Assembly (NCBI RefSeq): GCF_001989995.2
Contig: NZ_JAHGUP010000040.1
Span: forward strand, 1-64,000
Source: Vibrio anguillarum
GTDB lineage: Bacteria; Pseudomonadota; Gammaproteobacteria; Enterobacterales; Vibrionaceae
DNA length: 64,000 nucleotides
Direction of reading: 5' to 3'
This document shows positions 5,672 to 14,780 of this stretch, one piece after another. Every line of letters begins with the position of its first letter. Position 1 is the stretch's first letter. The notes below the pieces were generated by a model. That model was not told where the DNA came from and searched no databases. It saw only the letters and a program-made list of their open reading frames with translations. The position numbers were made by a program, and so were the translations under genes.

Positions 5672-8260
5672 ATGAGCAGGATGAAGCTGGTTGTTATCGG
5701 TAATGGCATGGTTGGCCATCGCTATATCGAAGATTTGGTCGAAAAAATGGAGGCATCGGCTGTTGATGTCACGGTTTTTTGTGAGGAACCGCGTGTTGCC
5801 TACGATCGCGTCCATCTTTCTTCCTACTTTTCGCACCATACTGCTGAAGAGCTTTCGCTCGTTAAGCCGGGTTTCTATCAAAAGCATGCGATTAATGTCT
5901 TGATGGGCGAGCGGGCGGTTAACATTAATCGCGAAAAGCGCGTGGTCTATTCAAATACTGGCCGTGAAGTGAGCTATGACAAATTAGTCTTGGCGACTGG
6001 CTCTTATCCCTTTGTACCGCCAATCAAAGGCAATGAAAGTAAAGACTGCTTTGTCTACCGCACCATTGAAGATCTAAAGGCCATCGAAACGTGCGCGAAA
6101 AAGAGCAAAAGTGGCGTAGTGATAGGCGGTGGTTTACTTGGCCTTGAAGCGGCTGGCGCGCTGAAAGCGTTGGGCGTACAAACCCATGTGATTGAGTTTG
6201 CTCCGGTATTAATGGCTGAGCAACTTGACTTGCAAGGCGGTTTACAACTGCGTAATAAAATTGAGCGGATGGGGGTGCAAGTTCACACTAGCAAAAATAC
6301 GCTAGAGATCGTTGCTCAAGGCGAGACCGCTCGTAATACCATGAAGTTTGCCGACGGTTCGGATTTGGAAGTTGACTTCATCGTATTTTCCGCAGGGATA
6401 CGTCCTCAGGACAAATTAGCTCGTGATATGGGCCTAGACATCGCGCCGCGTGGTGGCGTTGCCATTAACGATCACTGCCAAACATCCGATCCTGATATTT
6501 ACGCGATTGGCGAATGTGCTTCTTGGAATCAAACCTTCTTCGGTCTGGTCGCTCCTGGTTACAAAATGGCAACGGTTGCGGTTGATCATCTTGTGGGCAA
6601 TGAGAGCCAATTTAGTGGTGCAGACATGAGCGCCAAGCTCAAACTGCTGGGCGTGAAGGTGGGATCGATTGGTGATGCCAATGGACGAACTCCGGGTTGT
6701 AAAAGCTACGTCTATCAAAATGAAGAAGATGAAGTTTATAAGCGCATTATCGTTTCTGAAGATGGTAAAAAACTGCTTGGTGCAGTTTTAGTTGGCGACA
6801 CGTCAGATTACGGCGATTTACTGCAACTCAAACTCAATGATATTGAGCTGCCCAAACACCCAGACACCTTGATTCTACCCGCGCATGCTGGCGCTGAAAA
6901 ACCGGCATTAGGCGCGGATGCACTACCTGATACTGCGGTGATCTGCTCTTGTTTTGATGTGACTAAAGCGAAAATTGCCCAAGCCGTGGCCGATGGTCAT
7001 CATACGCTCGGCGCGATTAAAGCGGTGACAGGGGCAGGAACCGGTTGTGGTGGTTGCGTGCCTTTAGTGACGTCGGTTCTGAATGCGGAATTGGCTAAAT
7101 CGGGTGTGGAAGTCAAAAACGACATTTGTGAGCACTTTGCATATTCACGCCAAGAGCTGTTCCATTTGATCCGCATTAACGGTATCAAACGTTTTGATGA
7201 GATGTTGGCAAAACATGGACGCGGTTATGGGTGCGAAGTCTGTAAGCCAACAATTGGTTCGATTCTGGCCTCGTGTTGGGGGGATCATGTGCTCTCGCCA
7301 TCGCTGGTCAGTTTGCAAGACACCAATGATAACTTCTTGGGTAACATGCAAAAAGACGGTACTTATTCGGTGATCCCACGCATGGCGGGTGGTGAAGTCA
7401 CACCACAAGCGCTTGCGGTGCTGGCGAATGTCGCTCAAGAATACAAACTTTACACCAAAGTGACGGGCGCGCAGCGCATTGGTCTATTTGGTGCTCAAAA
7501 AGACGATTTACCAGAGATTTGGCGCAAACTGATTGATGCTGGATACGAGACAGGTCAAGCGTATGCGAAAGCTCTGCGCATGGCAAAAACGTGTGTCGGT
7601 AGTACGTGGTGTCGTTTTGGTGTGCAAGATAGCGTCGGTTTGGGTGTGCTGATTGAAAACCGCTACAAAGGTATCCGTACACCACACAAGATGAAGTTTG
7701 GTGTCTCAGGCTGTACCCGCGAATGTGCCGAAGCGCAAGGGAAAGATTTAGGCCTGATCGCGACCGATGCGGGTTGGAATATGTATGTCTGCGGTAATGG
7801 TGGTATGAAGCCTCGACATGCGGATCTGCTGGCCTCTGATTTAGATGAAGCAACACTACTGAAATACATCGACCGTTTCATGATGTTCTACATTCGCACA
7901 GCCGATAAATTACAACGCACCTCAGTGTGGCTAGACAACCTAGAAGGTGGTGTTGATTACCTGCGTGAAGTGATTGTGGACGATAAGTTGGGCATTAACG
8001 ATCAACTCGAAGCGGATGTGGCGAAGCTTATTGCTGATTATCGCTGTGAATGGACAGAAACGCTTAATCATCCTGAGCAATTAACTCGTTTTACTCACTT
8101 CATTAATTCTGATTTACGCGATGAGAACGTCGTGTTCGTCAGCGCTCGTGAGCAGCACCGTCCTGCGACTTATAGCGAAAAACACCCAGAAGCCAAAGGC
8201 GATATATTCCACATTGCGCTTGCTGATTCGGCAATCTCTACCCCTGTTTTGGAGAAATAA
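5672..8260 (+). CDS. nirB: NADH-dependent nitrite reductase, large subunit
   Basis: This cytoplasmic siroheme enzyme reduces nitrite to ammonium with NADH. The protein has 862 residues, close to the family norm. The N-terminal FAD/NADH oxidoreductase domain (about 1-300) has the GNGMVGHRY and VVIGGGLLGLEAAGAL nucleotide folds. A BFD-like [2Fe-2S] domain carries CSC near residue 424 and CGGC near 456. Ferredoxin-type and siroheme/[4Fe-4S] sulfite/nitrite reductase domains follow, with CVGSTWC (~640) and CTREC (~680), the four cluster ligands. It is the first gene of a tight nirB-nirD-nirC-cobA cluster; nirD begins 2 nt after its stop. The start has AGGA 8 nt upstream. The FNR box and NarP-like box predict induction by anoxia and nitrate/nitrite. 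Confidence 0.95.
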   Translation: MSRMKLVVIGNGMVGHRYIEDLVEKMEASAVDVTVFCEEPRVAYDRVHLSSYFSHHTAEELSLVKPGFYQKHAINVLMGERAVNINREKRVVYSNTGREVSYDKLVLATGSYPFVPPIKGNESKDCFVYRTIEDLKAIETCAKKSKSGVVIGGGLLGLEAAGALKALGVQTHVIEFAPVLMAEQLDLQGGLQLRNKIERMGVQVHTSKNTLEIVAQGETARNTMKFADGSDLEVDFIVFSAGIRPQDKLARDMGLDIAPRGGVAINDHCQTSDPDIYAIGECASWNQTFFGLVAPGYKMATVAVDHLVGNESQFSGADMSAKLKLLGVKVGSIGDANGRTPGCKSYVYQNEEDEVYKRIIVSEDGKKLLGAVLVGDTSDYGDLLQLKLNDIELPKHPDTLILPAHAGAEKPALGADALPDTAVICSCFDVTKAKIAQAVADGHHTLGAIKAVTGAGTGCGGCVPLVTSVLNAELAKSGVEVKNDICEHFAYSRQELFHLIRINGIKRFDEMLAKHGRGYGCEVCKPTIGSILASCWGDHVLSPSLVSLQDTNDNFLGNMQKDGTYSVIPRMAGGEVTPQALAVLANVAQEYKLYTKVTGAQRIGLFGAQKDDLPEIWRKLIDAGYETGQAYAKALRMAKTCVGSTWCRFGVQDSVGLGVLIENRYKGIRTPHKMKFGVSGCTRECAEAQGKDLGLIATDAGWNMYVCGNGGMKPRHADLLASDLDEATLLKYIDRFMMFYIRTADKLQRTSVWLDNLEGGVDYLREVIVDDKLGINDQLEADVAKLIADYRCEWTETLNHPEQLTRFTHFINSDLRDENVVFVSAREQHRPATYSEKHPEAKGDIFHIALADSAISTPVLEK

Positions 8261-8262
8261 CC

Positions 8263-8598
8263 ATGGCCAATAACACAGTATTTCAAGCCATCTGTGACAT
8301 TAATGACATTGTTCCCGGAACGGGTGTGTGTGCACTGGTTAATGGTGAACAAGTGGCTCTCTTCCGTCCGACTGAAGCGCAAGAAGTGATGGCGATAAGC
8401 AATATGGATCCCTTTGCTCGAGCCAATGTGTTGTCACGCGGTTTTATTTGCCAACATCAAGAGCAGTTCTGGGTAGCAAGCCCGCTTAAAAAGCAGCGTT
8501 TCAATCTCATAACAGGCCAATGTATGGAAGATGAACGCGTTAGCGTGAAAGCTTATGCCGCGCGAGTCACCGACGGTGTGGTCGAAGTCGCGGCTTAA
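8263..8598 (+). CDS. nirD: Nitrite reductase (NADH) small subunit
   Basis: This 111-residue small subunit partners NirB. It has the Rieske-like beta fold of the NirD family (…GTGVCALVNGEQVALFRP… near the N-terminus) but lacks the Cys/His ligands of a true Rieske cluster, as is normal for NirD. It lies 2 nt behind nirB, so the two are expected to be made in step. It is required for full NADH-nitrite reductase activity in enterobacteria; that role is taken from the family. Confidence 0.93.
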   Translation: MANNTVFQAICDINDIVPGTGVCALVNGEQVALFRPTEAQEVMAISNMDPFARANVLSRGFICQHQEQFWVASPLKKQRFNLITGQCMEDERVSVKAYAARVTDGVVEVAA

Positions 8599-8740
8599 CA
8601 GCCGCTTTTGAGACGATGAGATTCAATAGCAAAAAGGTTCCTTGTTCATCGAGTTCTCTTGGTGATGCATTGATGGTTGGGAGCCTTTATCTATTCAATT
8701 TCCCTTTTTAATTTTAACTTTGGTGACAATAAGGACCATT

Positions 8741-9553
8741 ATGTCTTATGTAAAACCTGCCGATTTTGTGCAAACAATGATTGACGCTGGCGAAAGCAAA
8801 ATCTTCATGTCAACGCGCGATACCCTGATTCGCGGCATTATGGCGGGGGCGATTCTTGCTATCGCAGTCGCTGTGGCCATTACTGCGGCTGTGCAAACCG
8901 GAGTGCCTATTGTTGGCGCTCTGGTCTTCCCTGTGGGATTTTGTATTTTGAACCTAATGGGTTTTGATTTATTAACGGGTGTTTTTGCTTTAGCACCTTT
9001 AGCTTTGTTTGAAAAACGCGCCGGAGTAACCAAAGCGGGCGTTCTACGGAATTGGGGCTTGGTTGGGCTAGGTAACTTAATCGGTGCCGTTGCCGTCGCC
9101 TTTTTAGTGGCGCTAACCTTCACCATGAATTTCAGTATCGAGCCGAGCGCGGTTGGGCAAGCGTTTATCAAAGCGTCTACTGCTCGCACTCTTGGCTTTG
9201 CCGAACACGGTATTAATGGCTGGATCACCGTGTTTGTGAAAGGCATCTTGTGTAACTGGATGGTGTGTCTAGGTGTTGTCGGTGCTATGACATCAACTAC
9301 TGTGAGCGGCAAAGTGGTTGCAATGTGGTTACCTATTTTTATCTTCTTCGGTTTGGTTTTTGAACACGCCGTAGTGAACATGTATCTGTTCCCACTTGGT
9401 ATGATGCTCGGGGCTGAATTTACCATTGGTGATTGGTTGGTGTGGAACCAAATTCCGGCCACATTGGGTAACTTAGTGGGCGGCTTGTTATTTACCGGGT
9501 TAAGCCTTTACATGACTCACGGTAAAACCTTGCCACAACGCAACCTTGGCTAA
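8741..9553 (+). CDS. nirC: Nitrite channel, formate/nitrite transporter family
   Basis: This 270-residue inner-membrane protein of the FocA/NirC (FNT) family is predicted to bring nitrite in for NirBD or let excess out. It has six hydrophobic segments with the Gly-rich FPVGFCILNLMGFDLLTG motif of the family and long Ala/Val-rich helices after it. I place the start at ATG 8741, preceded by AAGGA, and not at an upstream in-frame codon with no ribosome site. It follows nirD after a 142-bp gap that shows only a weak imperfect stem-loop, so it may be in the same transcript. The NirC assignment over FocA rests on the nir context. Confidence 0.9.
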   Translation: MSYVKPADFVQTMIDAGESKIFMSTRDTLIRGIMAGAILAIAVAVAITAAVQTGVPIVGALVFPVGFCILNLMGFDLLTGVFALAPLALFEKRAGVTKAGVLRNWGLVGLGNLIGAVAVAFLVALTFTMNFSIEPSAVGQAFIKASTARTLGFAEHGINGWITVFVKGILCNWMVCLGVVGAMTSTTVSGKVVAMWLPIFIFFGLVFEHAVVNMYLFPLGMMLGAEFTIGDWLVWNQIPATLGNLVGGLLFTGLSLYMTHGKTLPQRNLG

Positions 9554-9559
9554 CCATTG

Positions 9560-9584
9560 TTAAGTGAGGTTTAACCTCGCTTAA
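9560..9584 (+). other. Stem-loop between nirC and cobA
   Basis: TTAAGTGAGG and CCTCGCTTAA form a 10-bp stem with one G-T pair around a TTTAA loop. There is no T-run after it, so it is more likely an mRNA processing or stability element, or a weak attenuator, than a full terminator. Confidence 0.4.
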
Positions 9585-9621
9585 TGACGATATCCTTTTG
9601 TCGATAAGGTAGAGAGTAATC

Positions 9622-10377
9622 ATGGTAAGCAGTGTAACGAGTCGCGGTTTTGTCTCTTTAGTCGGCGCAGGGCCAGGCGATCCCGATCTACTGACGGTTA
9701 AGGGGCTACGCGTGATCAGCCAAGCGCAAGTGGTGGTGTATGATCGTTTAGTTTCGCAAGCGATTTTAGATCTGGCGCCAAGCAGCGCGGAGATGATCTA
9801 CGTTGGCAAACAGTTGGATTTTCATTGTGTGCCGCAAGATCAGATCAACCAAATTCTGGTCGATAAAGCCAAAGAAGGTAAAAAAGTTGTCCGTTTGAAA
9901 GGCGGTGATTCCTTTATTTTTGGCCGAGGTGGTGAAGAGCTCGAAACGCTGGCTGAACATCATATCGCTTATGAAGTGGTTCCGGGGATCACGGCAGCAG
10001 CAGGCTGCACGGCTTACGCGGGGATTCCGCTGACGCACCGTGATCACGCGCAAAGTGTGCAGTTCATTACGGGTCACTTACAAAAAGAAGGTAAAGCGAT
10101 CAATTGGCGATGTTTAGCGCAAGATAATCAAACCTTGGTTTTTTATATGGGGTTAAAGCAGTGCCCGAATATCACACGAAACTTGTTGGATGCTGGCCTG
10201 AGCGCAGAAACGCCTTGCGCGATTATCGAACGCGGCACTACAGATAAACAGAGAGTATTGACGGGCTCGCTTGACGATTTACCCCTTTTAGCGCAACAAG
10301 CACAAAGCCCAGCCTTGATTGTGGTCGGCAGTGTGACTCGCTTGCACGACAAATTGAAGTGGTTTGGCGTATACTAA
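9622..10377 (+). CDS. cobA: Uroporphyrinogen-III C-methyltransferase (SUMT)
   Basis: This 251-residue enzyme uses S-adenosylmethionine to methylate uroporphyrinogen III at C-2 and C-7, giving precorrin-2, the precursor of siroheme. Family motifs are visible: [15 protein letters not shown] (res. ~11-25), [23 protein letters not shown] and [21 protein letters not shown]. Its place behind nirBDC explains its role: siroheme is the NirB cofactor. It has a stand-alone SUMT length, without the CysG oxidase/chelatase domain, so those steps must be encoded elsewhere. A strong terminator follows. Confidence 0.93.
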   Translation: MVSSVTSRGFVSLVGAGPGDPDLLTVKGLRVISQAQVVVYDRLVSQAILDLAPSSAEMIYVGKQLDFHCVPQDQINQILVDKAKEGKKVVRLKGGDSFIFGRGGEELETLAEHHIAYEVVPGITAAAGCTAYAGIPLTHRDHAQSVQFITGHLQKEGKAINWRCLAQDNQTLVFYMGLKQCPNITRNLLDAGLSAETPCAIIERGTTDKQRVLTGSLDDLPLLAQQAQSPALIVVGSVTRLHDKLKWFGVY

Positions 10378-10392
10378 GCGCAATTTGCAAAG

Positions 10393-10417
10393 CAGCGGCG
10401 AACAAGCCGCTGTTTTT
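10393..10417 (+). terminator. Rho-independent terminator of the nir operon
   Basis: CAGCGGC-gaacaa-GCCGCTG is a perfect 7-bp GC-rich stem followed by TTTTTGTTT. It sits 15 nt after the cobA stop. Confidence 0.85.
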
Positions 10418-10440
10418 GTTTCTATTTGAGAAGAGAGCTC

Positions 10441-10914
10441 ATGGAAAAAGTTGCCATTCTTGTCGACGTTCAAAACGTCTATTACACCTGTAAAGAGAAG
10501 TACCGCCAGCATTTTGATTACAACCAATTTTGGTATGTAGCCACTCAAGGGCGAGAGGTGATCAAAGCCAATGCCTATGCGATTGCTAGCCAAGATCCTA
10601 AGCAGCGCCAGTTCCACCATATTTTGCGCGGTATTGGTTTTGAGGTTCAGCTTAAGCCCTTCATTCAGCGTCGTGATGGCAGTGCAAAAGGGGATTGGGA
10701 TGTCGGTATTACTCTCGATGCGATTGAGCTGGCAGAGCAAGCGGATGTGATTGTTCTGGTATCAGGAGATGGTGATTTCGAGCTATTGGTCGAACGGATT
10801 AAACAGCGTTTTAACAAAAAAGTAGAAGTGTACGGAGTACCAAGGCTGACGGCTCAAAGCCTTATTGATGTCGCCAGCCAGTTTGTTCCAATCGAGCAAG
10901 ACTTACTGTTGTAG
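10441..10914 (+). CDS. NYN-domain (LabA/DUF88-like) putative ribonuclease
   Basis: This 157-residue protein of the PIN-like NYN superfamily has the conserved acidic centres of a metal-dependent RNA-processing fold: VAILVDVQNVYY near the N-terminus, the DWDVGITLDAI stretch in the middle, and VIVLVSGDGDFELLVERI. The start at 10441 has AGAAGAGAG just upstream; an in-frame ATG at 10426 lies within that leader. The 3' end overlaps a convergent small gene by 12 nt. Target RNA is unknown. Confidence 0.85.
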   Translation: MEKVAILVDVQNVYYTCKEKYRQHFDYNQFWYVATQGREVIKANAYAIASQDPKQRQFHHILRGIGFEVQLKPFIQRRDGSAKGDWDVGITLDAIELAEQADVIVLVSGDGDFELLVERIKQRFNKKVEVYGVPRLTAQSLIDVASQFVPIEQDLLL

Positions 10915-11103
10915 CTCACCTTCAGCAGGCACAATCTCACTATGTTGGGTATCTACCGTGCTGGTTGAAGCGGCTTGCTCTGCGTCTAATTTTTCACGTT
11001 CAGCTTTTGAAATATAACGAGGCTTATTGCTGCCGTGCAGCTTGGCATGCTTCTTTTTAAGATGCTTTTGCAGTGTTTGGTTAATTTTCTTTTTGCGGTT
11101 CAT
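10903..11103 (-). CDS. Small basic protein, DUF2986 family
   Basis: This 66-residue protein starts MNRKKKINQTLQKHLKKKHA and continues to KPRYISKAEREKL, the signature of the short DUF2986 family common in Vibrio and Shewanella. It is highly basic at the N-terminus, suggesting nucleic-acid binding, with an acidic low-complexity tail. The open frame extends 15 codons further upstream, but the family start is the Met at 11103. It converges on, and overlaps by 12 nt, the NYN gene. Function is unknown. Confidence 0.75.
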   Translation of the reverse strand: MNRKKKINQTLQKHLKKKHAKLHGSNKPRYISKAEREKLDAEQAASTSTVDTQHSEIVPAEGELQQ

Positions 11104-11200
11104 AGTCGTCTGCTCTTTGACACAAAGTCTTGGGTACATGAGGAACAAGGTGGCGCAGGATACTTGTTTTTATCTGCGATCTCAATGGGAGTTATTGGCA

Positions 11201-11605
11201 ATGGAAAAAATGCATAGCGATCTTTTAACGGGAGAGCTACTCAGTGAGTTTCGCACCGTAGAGGCGATGGTGAACATTTATTGTCAGCGCCATCATCGCT
11301 GTCAATCTGGCCTCTGTACGTGTTGCAAAACCTTGTTGGAATATGCGCAAGTACGCTTAGATCGCTGTCCTTATGGCCAACATAAACCCACCTGCAACCG
11401 TTGCCCAATTCATTGCTATAAGCCTGAGCCGAAAGAACAAATGAGATTGGTGATGCGTTACGCAGGGCCAAGAATGTTGCTCTCTCACCCTATATTGGCG
11501 ATCCGCCATCTACTGCATGAAAAACGTGCACTACCAGAAAAACCAAAGGCGCATGCATCAAATCGCCATCAACGATTGAACCGTGCGCCTTGCGATAAAA
11601 TATGA
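11201..11605 (+). CDS. YgbA-like nitrosative-stress protein
   Basis: This 134-residue Cys-rich protein resembles E. coli YgbA (nitrous oxide-stimulated promoter family). Key features are HHRCQSGLCTCC, RLDRCPYGQHKPTCNRCPIHCYKP, and MRYAGPRMLLSHPILAIRHL. The clustered cysteines suggest an iron-sulfur or zinc site. The chosen start (11201) has GGGAG 10 nt upstream; the open frame begins earlier, but that part has no family character. It lies near the nir operon, and YgbA is linked to nitric oxide defence in enterics, so a role against nitrosative stress from nitrite reduction is plausible. No clear NsrR site is seen. Confidence 0.8.
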   Translation: MEKMHSDLLTGELLSEFRTVEAMVNIYCQRHHRCQSGLCTCCKTLLEYAQVRLDRCPYGQHKPTCNRCPIHCYKPEPKEQMRLVMRYAGPRMLLSHPILAIRHLLHEKRALPEKPKAHASNRHQRLNRAPCDKI

Positions 11606-11621
11606 TCGGCTTTGCTGCGAC

Positions 11622-12782
11622 TTATTTCCCCGCCACCCACTGGCGTTTGGTTTTGAGGCTTGAAGCCAACATATAAATACAAGTCGCCAGTAAAGCAATA
11701 AAGAGATAACCCATTAAGCCTTGCGATCTTTGCATAAACCAATCAGCGATCACGGGGCCAACCACAGAGCCGATACTGTAGCTAAACAGCATAACTTGTG
11801 TCGCCGAGACAATGTAATTGGCATCGAGCTTATCACAACCTAAGTTGATGGCGATTGGGTACAGGGCAAACGTCGCCATGCCTAAAAAAAACAAGCTGGC
11901 AGCTAATATCATCATCGTTGAATCGAACAAGGTTATGGTAATCGCCGCAGAGCCAATCAAGCAAAACAGTGCCATTAATAGTGTTCGGCCCAAAAACTTT
12001 GATAGCCAAGGCACCATAGGTTGCACCGCCATGCCACCCAAAACTACAAGCGCCATTAAGCTGCCAATATCGGTATGGCTGATACCGCGTTGTTCCAATT
12101 CAACAGGCATTAGACCGTAGATAGCTCCCAAAGTGAGCCCTGAAACTCCGCAACCGAGCAAGGCGGCATGGTTTAGTTTGAGTACCTGTTTCAGTGATAG
12201 GCTGACGGCATGCTGAGTTGACGGTTGGTCAGATTCGCCATAAATCAGCACCACACTGGCGATTAATAGCAAGGTAATGATGGCAATGAAAGGCACGCCG
12301 CCTGATACGCCTAAATAACCAATCCCTAATTGGCCCAATGCCGTGCCGCCGTAAAGCGCCGCCATATAAATACCAAGGCGTTTTGCTCGGCCTTTTTCAT
12401 CACCATGTAATAGCCAAGACTCGACAACGACAAAGACACCAGCCACCGCAATACCAGCAACAAAACGTGCCACTAACCAAGCACTGGCATAGTGCAGAGC
12501 AGGTAAGGCAAAAATGGTTAACATGAGCAGCGCTAAGCACCATACAAAAGCGTTTCGGTGGCCAACGCGGTTGACAACAGGTTCAACGACTAATGCGCCG
12601 ATCAATAAGCCAGCGTAAAAGACACTGGCAAGCCAGCTTGCCAATGAGCTCTCAAGCCCGTAGTGCGGCAACATCAATGGGATCAGGCTCATTAAATAGC
12701 CTGAGGCAATCGCATAAAGCGATAGCGCAATGACCGGAACGGAAATGCGAGGTGAAGACGCGTTCACAGTAATGTTGTCCAT
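11622..12782 (-). CDS. MFS transporter (YcaD-like)
   Basis: This 386-residue inner-membrane permease has about 12 hydrophobic helices and the MFS loop motif GHRNAFVWC between helices 2 and 3. The overall pattern (SLYAIASGYLMSLIPLMLP near the start) resembles the YcaD group; the substrate is unknown. ATG at 12782 has GAGG 8 nt upstream; the open frame runs 55 codons further 5' through AT-rich DNA without a ribosome site. It converges on the YgbA-like gene with a 16-nt gap. Confidence 0.85.
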   Translation of the reverse strand: MDNITVNASSPRISVPVIALSLYAIASGYLMSLIPLMLPHYGLESSLASWLASVFYAGLLIGALVVEPVVNRVGHRNAFVWCLALLMLTIFALPALHYASAWLVARFVAGIAVAGVFVVVESWLLHGDEKGRAKRLGIYMAALYGGTALGQLGIGYLGVSGGVPFIAIITLLLIASVVLIYGESDQPSTQHAVSLSLKQVLKLNHAALLGCGVSGLTLGAIYGLMPVELEQRGISHTDIGSLMALVVLGGMAVQPMVPWLSKFLGRTLLMALFCLIGSAAITITLFDSTMMILAASLFFLGMATFALYPIAINLGCDKLDANYIVSATQVMLFSYSIGSVVGPVIADWFMQRSQGLMGYLFIALLATCIYMLASSLKTKRQWVAGK

Positions 12783-12918
12783 TGACTTTGCCTCAAAACC
12801 AGAATTGATGGGATATTTTGCGGCGAATATGGAGCTGATATTGAGAAATGTAAAACGAAAAATTATGTTCTTAACGATTAATTTTATTAATCGAAAATAA
12901 AGCAAGAGAAATGAGCAG

Positions 12919-12955
12919 TAAAGTTGGCATAAATCGATAAAAAATGCCAACTTTA
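12919..12955 (-). terminator. Stem-loop downstream of trxC
   Basis: TAAAGTTGGCAT (12919-12930) and ATGCCAACTTTA (12944-12955) form a perfect 12-bp stem with a 13-nt AT-rich loop, 20 nt after the trxC stop. There is no strong T-run on the trxC strand, so it may stabilise the 3' end more than terminate. Confidence 0.5.
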
Positions 12956-12975
12956 TTATTGGTTATAATGATAGA

Positions 12976-13410
12976 TTATTTCAATATGGCTTGGTTTAAC
13001 CATTGATCAAATTGACTTTTTGGTAAAGCGCCATTGATCATATCGACTCGTTGACCATTTTTAAACACCATAATGGTTGGAATGCTGCGAATTTGAAATT
13101 TTGTGGCGAGGCTTTGTTCACTTTCAGTATCAATTTTTATAAAGCGAATGTTTCCTTTTCGTTCTGTCGCAGCATCACTGAATACCGGAGCAAAACCCAC
13201 ACACGGATTACACCAAGGTGCCCAGAAATCGACGACAACGGGTTGGCGACTATTAAGCAGTGCTTCGAAATTGGCTTCCGTTCCTTCAATGGGCGCTCCA
13301 TCAAACAGGGGAGCTTGGCATTTACCGCAGTTTGGGCTTTCTGTCACTCGTTCTATCGGAACTCGGTTCATTGCGTGACACGAAGGACAACGAGTATTAA
13401 ATGTTGACAT
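12976..13410 (-). CDS. trxC: Thioredoxin 2
   Basis: This 144-residue cytoplasmic thioredoxin has the TrxC-specific N-terminal zinc ribbon (Cys8/Cys11 and Cys28/Cys31, in CPSC and CGKC) and a thioredoxin fold with the active site WCNPC (Cys67, Cys70). The classic thioredoxin motif is WCGPC; Asn in place of Gly should shift redox potential, and may be normal for Vibrio TrxC. The cis-Pro region IRSIPTIMVFKNGQ is intact. It is divergent from fabH with a 189-bp gap; no OxyR site is evident to me. Confidence 0.93.
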   Translation of the reverse strand: MSTFNTRCPSCHAMNRVPIERVTESPNCGKCQAPLFDGAPIEGTEANFEALLNSRQPVVVDFWAPWCNPCVGFAPVFSDAATERKGNIRFIKIDTESEQSLATKFQIRSIPTIMVFKNGQRVDMINGALPKSQFDQWLNQAILK

Positions 13411-13599
13411 GGTTTCCTCTCTTTATTTTTGTGTTTTGCTCCAGTCGCATTTAACGCACTAGACTTAACGTCAGAGCAAAAGCGCGTATACTGACTGACA
13501 TCAAAAAGACCTTTTGAGTCTCATTTCTCTTTCATACAATGAGTTTTTAATTTTAGGTCTTTGGATTGCATTAGAAAATACAACAAAAACAGGTTAACA

Positions 13600-14691
13600 A
13601 TGACAAAATTCTATGCCGAAATTACAGGTTGGGGTAAATGCCTACCACCTGCAACGCTCTCAAACCATGATCTTAGCACCTTTATTGAAACTTCCGATGA
13701 GTGGATTAAAACTCGCACCGGGATTGAACAGCGCCGCATTAGCCATGTGAATACCTCGGATTTAGCTACGGTGGCCGCCCAACACGCCATCGCTTGTGCT
13801 GGGATTGATGCAACTGAGATTGATCTCATCATCATCGCAACCTGTTCGCCAGATTCTCTTATCCCGAATATTGCCTCGAAAGTGCAACAGAATCTTGGGA
13901 TTAAAAATGCAGCCGCTTTTGACTTAAATGCAGCCTGTACCGGTTTTGTTTATGGATTAGAAACAGCGACGCGTTTAATGCAAGCAAGCCATTACCGCCA
14001 TGCGTTAGTGGTGGGTGCTGAGCGTCTCTCTTTTTACATTGATTGGACCAAACGTGATACCGCCGTGTTGTTTGGTGACGGTGCTGGTGCTGTTGTCTTG
14101 AGTAAAACCGATAAAGTAGTGGGTTTGCAAGATGCACAAATCGGTTGTGATGCAGAAGGGCGTGATATTTTGGCGGTGCCTAAATTTGGCTCATCGATGG
14201 ATCGTTTTGCCGCTGACAATGGGTATTGGGATTTTGATTTTGTTGGGAAAGAGATTTTTAAACGCGCGGTTCGAGGCATGGGCGCAGCGGCGCAAACTGT
14301 GTTGGCGCGTTCCGGTCTTTCAACCGAACAAGTCGATGTGGTGATCCCGCATCAAGCGAATATTCGCATCATTCAAACCTTATGTGACTTATCAGGTATT
14401 AGCCAAGATAAAGCATTCGTTAACATTCAACACTATGGTAATACGTCTGCCGCGACCGTACCTATTGCATTGTGTGAAGCGGTAGAACAAGGGAAAATCA
14501 AACCGAATGATAACCTGCTGGTGGCTGCTTTCGGGGCGGGCTTAACTTGGGGGGCTGGGCACATCAAATGGGGCGAGCGTGTTACCGCGATTAGCCGTAG
14601 CCAAGCGCAGTTACCAGAGTCTCAGTCCAGTGCGTTAGAATTATTGGCCAATGCAATTGAGCACTGCCAGCAGCGCCCGCTATCTAAATAA
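13600..14691 (+). CDS. fabH: 3-oxoacyl-ACP synthase III (KAS III), second copy type
   Basis: This 363-residue condensing enzyme joins an acyl-CoA starter to malonyl-ACP. The catalytic triad is present: Cys113 (NAACTGF), His251 (HQANIRI) and Asn281 (GNTSAA). The N-terminal GWGKCLP start and the [11 protein letters not shown]-like region ([10 protein letters not shown]) are typical. It is longer than E. coli FabH (317 aa) and stands alone, not in the fab/plsX cluster, so it matches the chromosome-2 FabH2 of vibrios. ATG 13600 is preceded by AGG; the frame opens 13 codons earlier without support. Starter-unit preference cannot be read from sequence. Confidence 0.9.
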   Translation: MTKFYAEITGWGKCLPPATLSNHDLSTFIETSDEWIKTRTGIEQRRISHVNTSDLATVAAQHAIACAGIDATEIDLIIIATCSPDSLIPNIASKVQQNLGIKNAAAFDLNAACTGFVYGLETATRLMQASHYRHALVVGAERLSFYIDWTKRDTAVLFGDGAGAVVLSKTDKVVGLQDAQIGCDAEGRDILAVPKFGSSMDRFAADNGYWDFDFVGKEIFKRAVRGMGAAAQTVLARSGLSTEQVDVVIPHQANIRIIQTLCDLSGISQDKAFVNIQHYGNTSAATVPIALCEAVEQGKIKPNDNLLVAAFGAGLTWGAGHIKWGERVTAISRSQAQLPESQSSALELLANAIEHCQQRPLSK

Positions 14692-14732
14692 CGCTTAGAA
14701 AACGAATGTTCACACAGTACAAGCAGTATGAG

Positions 14733-14757
14733 AACAGGCCACAATGTGGCCTGTTTT
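14733..14757. terminator. Bidirectional terminator between fabH and glpC
   Basis: AACAGGCCAC-aat-GTGGCCTGTT is a perfect 10-bp stem followed by TTTA on the plus strand. It lies between the convergent fabH and glpC genes and can serve both, better for fabH. Confidence 0.75.
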
Positions 14758-14780
14758 ACTCTCAATGCTAGGTGTATAAA

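Noticed and set aside
7398-7856. 152-codon minus-strand frame inside nirB
   Set aside because: Antisense to the conserved siroheme domain; no independent support.
8746-9462. 238-codon minus-strand frame inside nirC
   Set aside because: Antisense shadow of a well-supported membrane protein gene; the translation is rich in Pro/Lys/Thr without a known pattern.
10288-10740. 150-codon minus-strand frame across cobA end and the NYN gene
   Set aside because: It crosses a strong terminator and two well-supported genes on the other strand.
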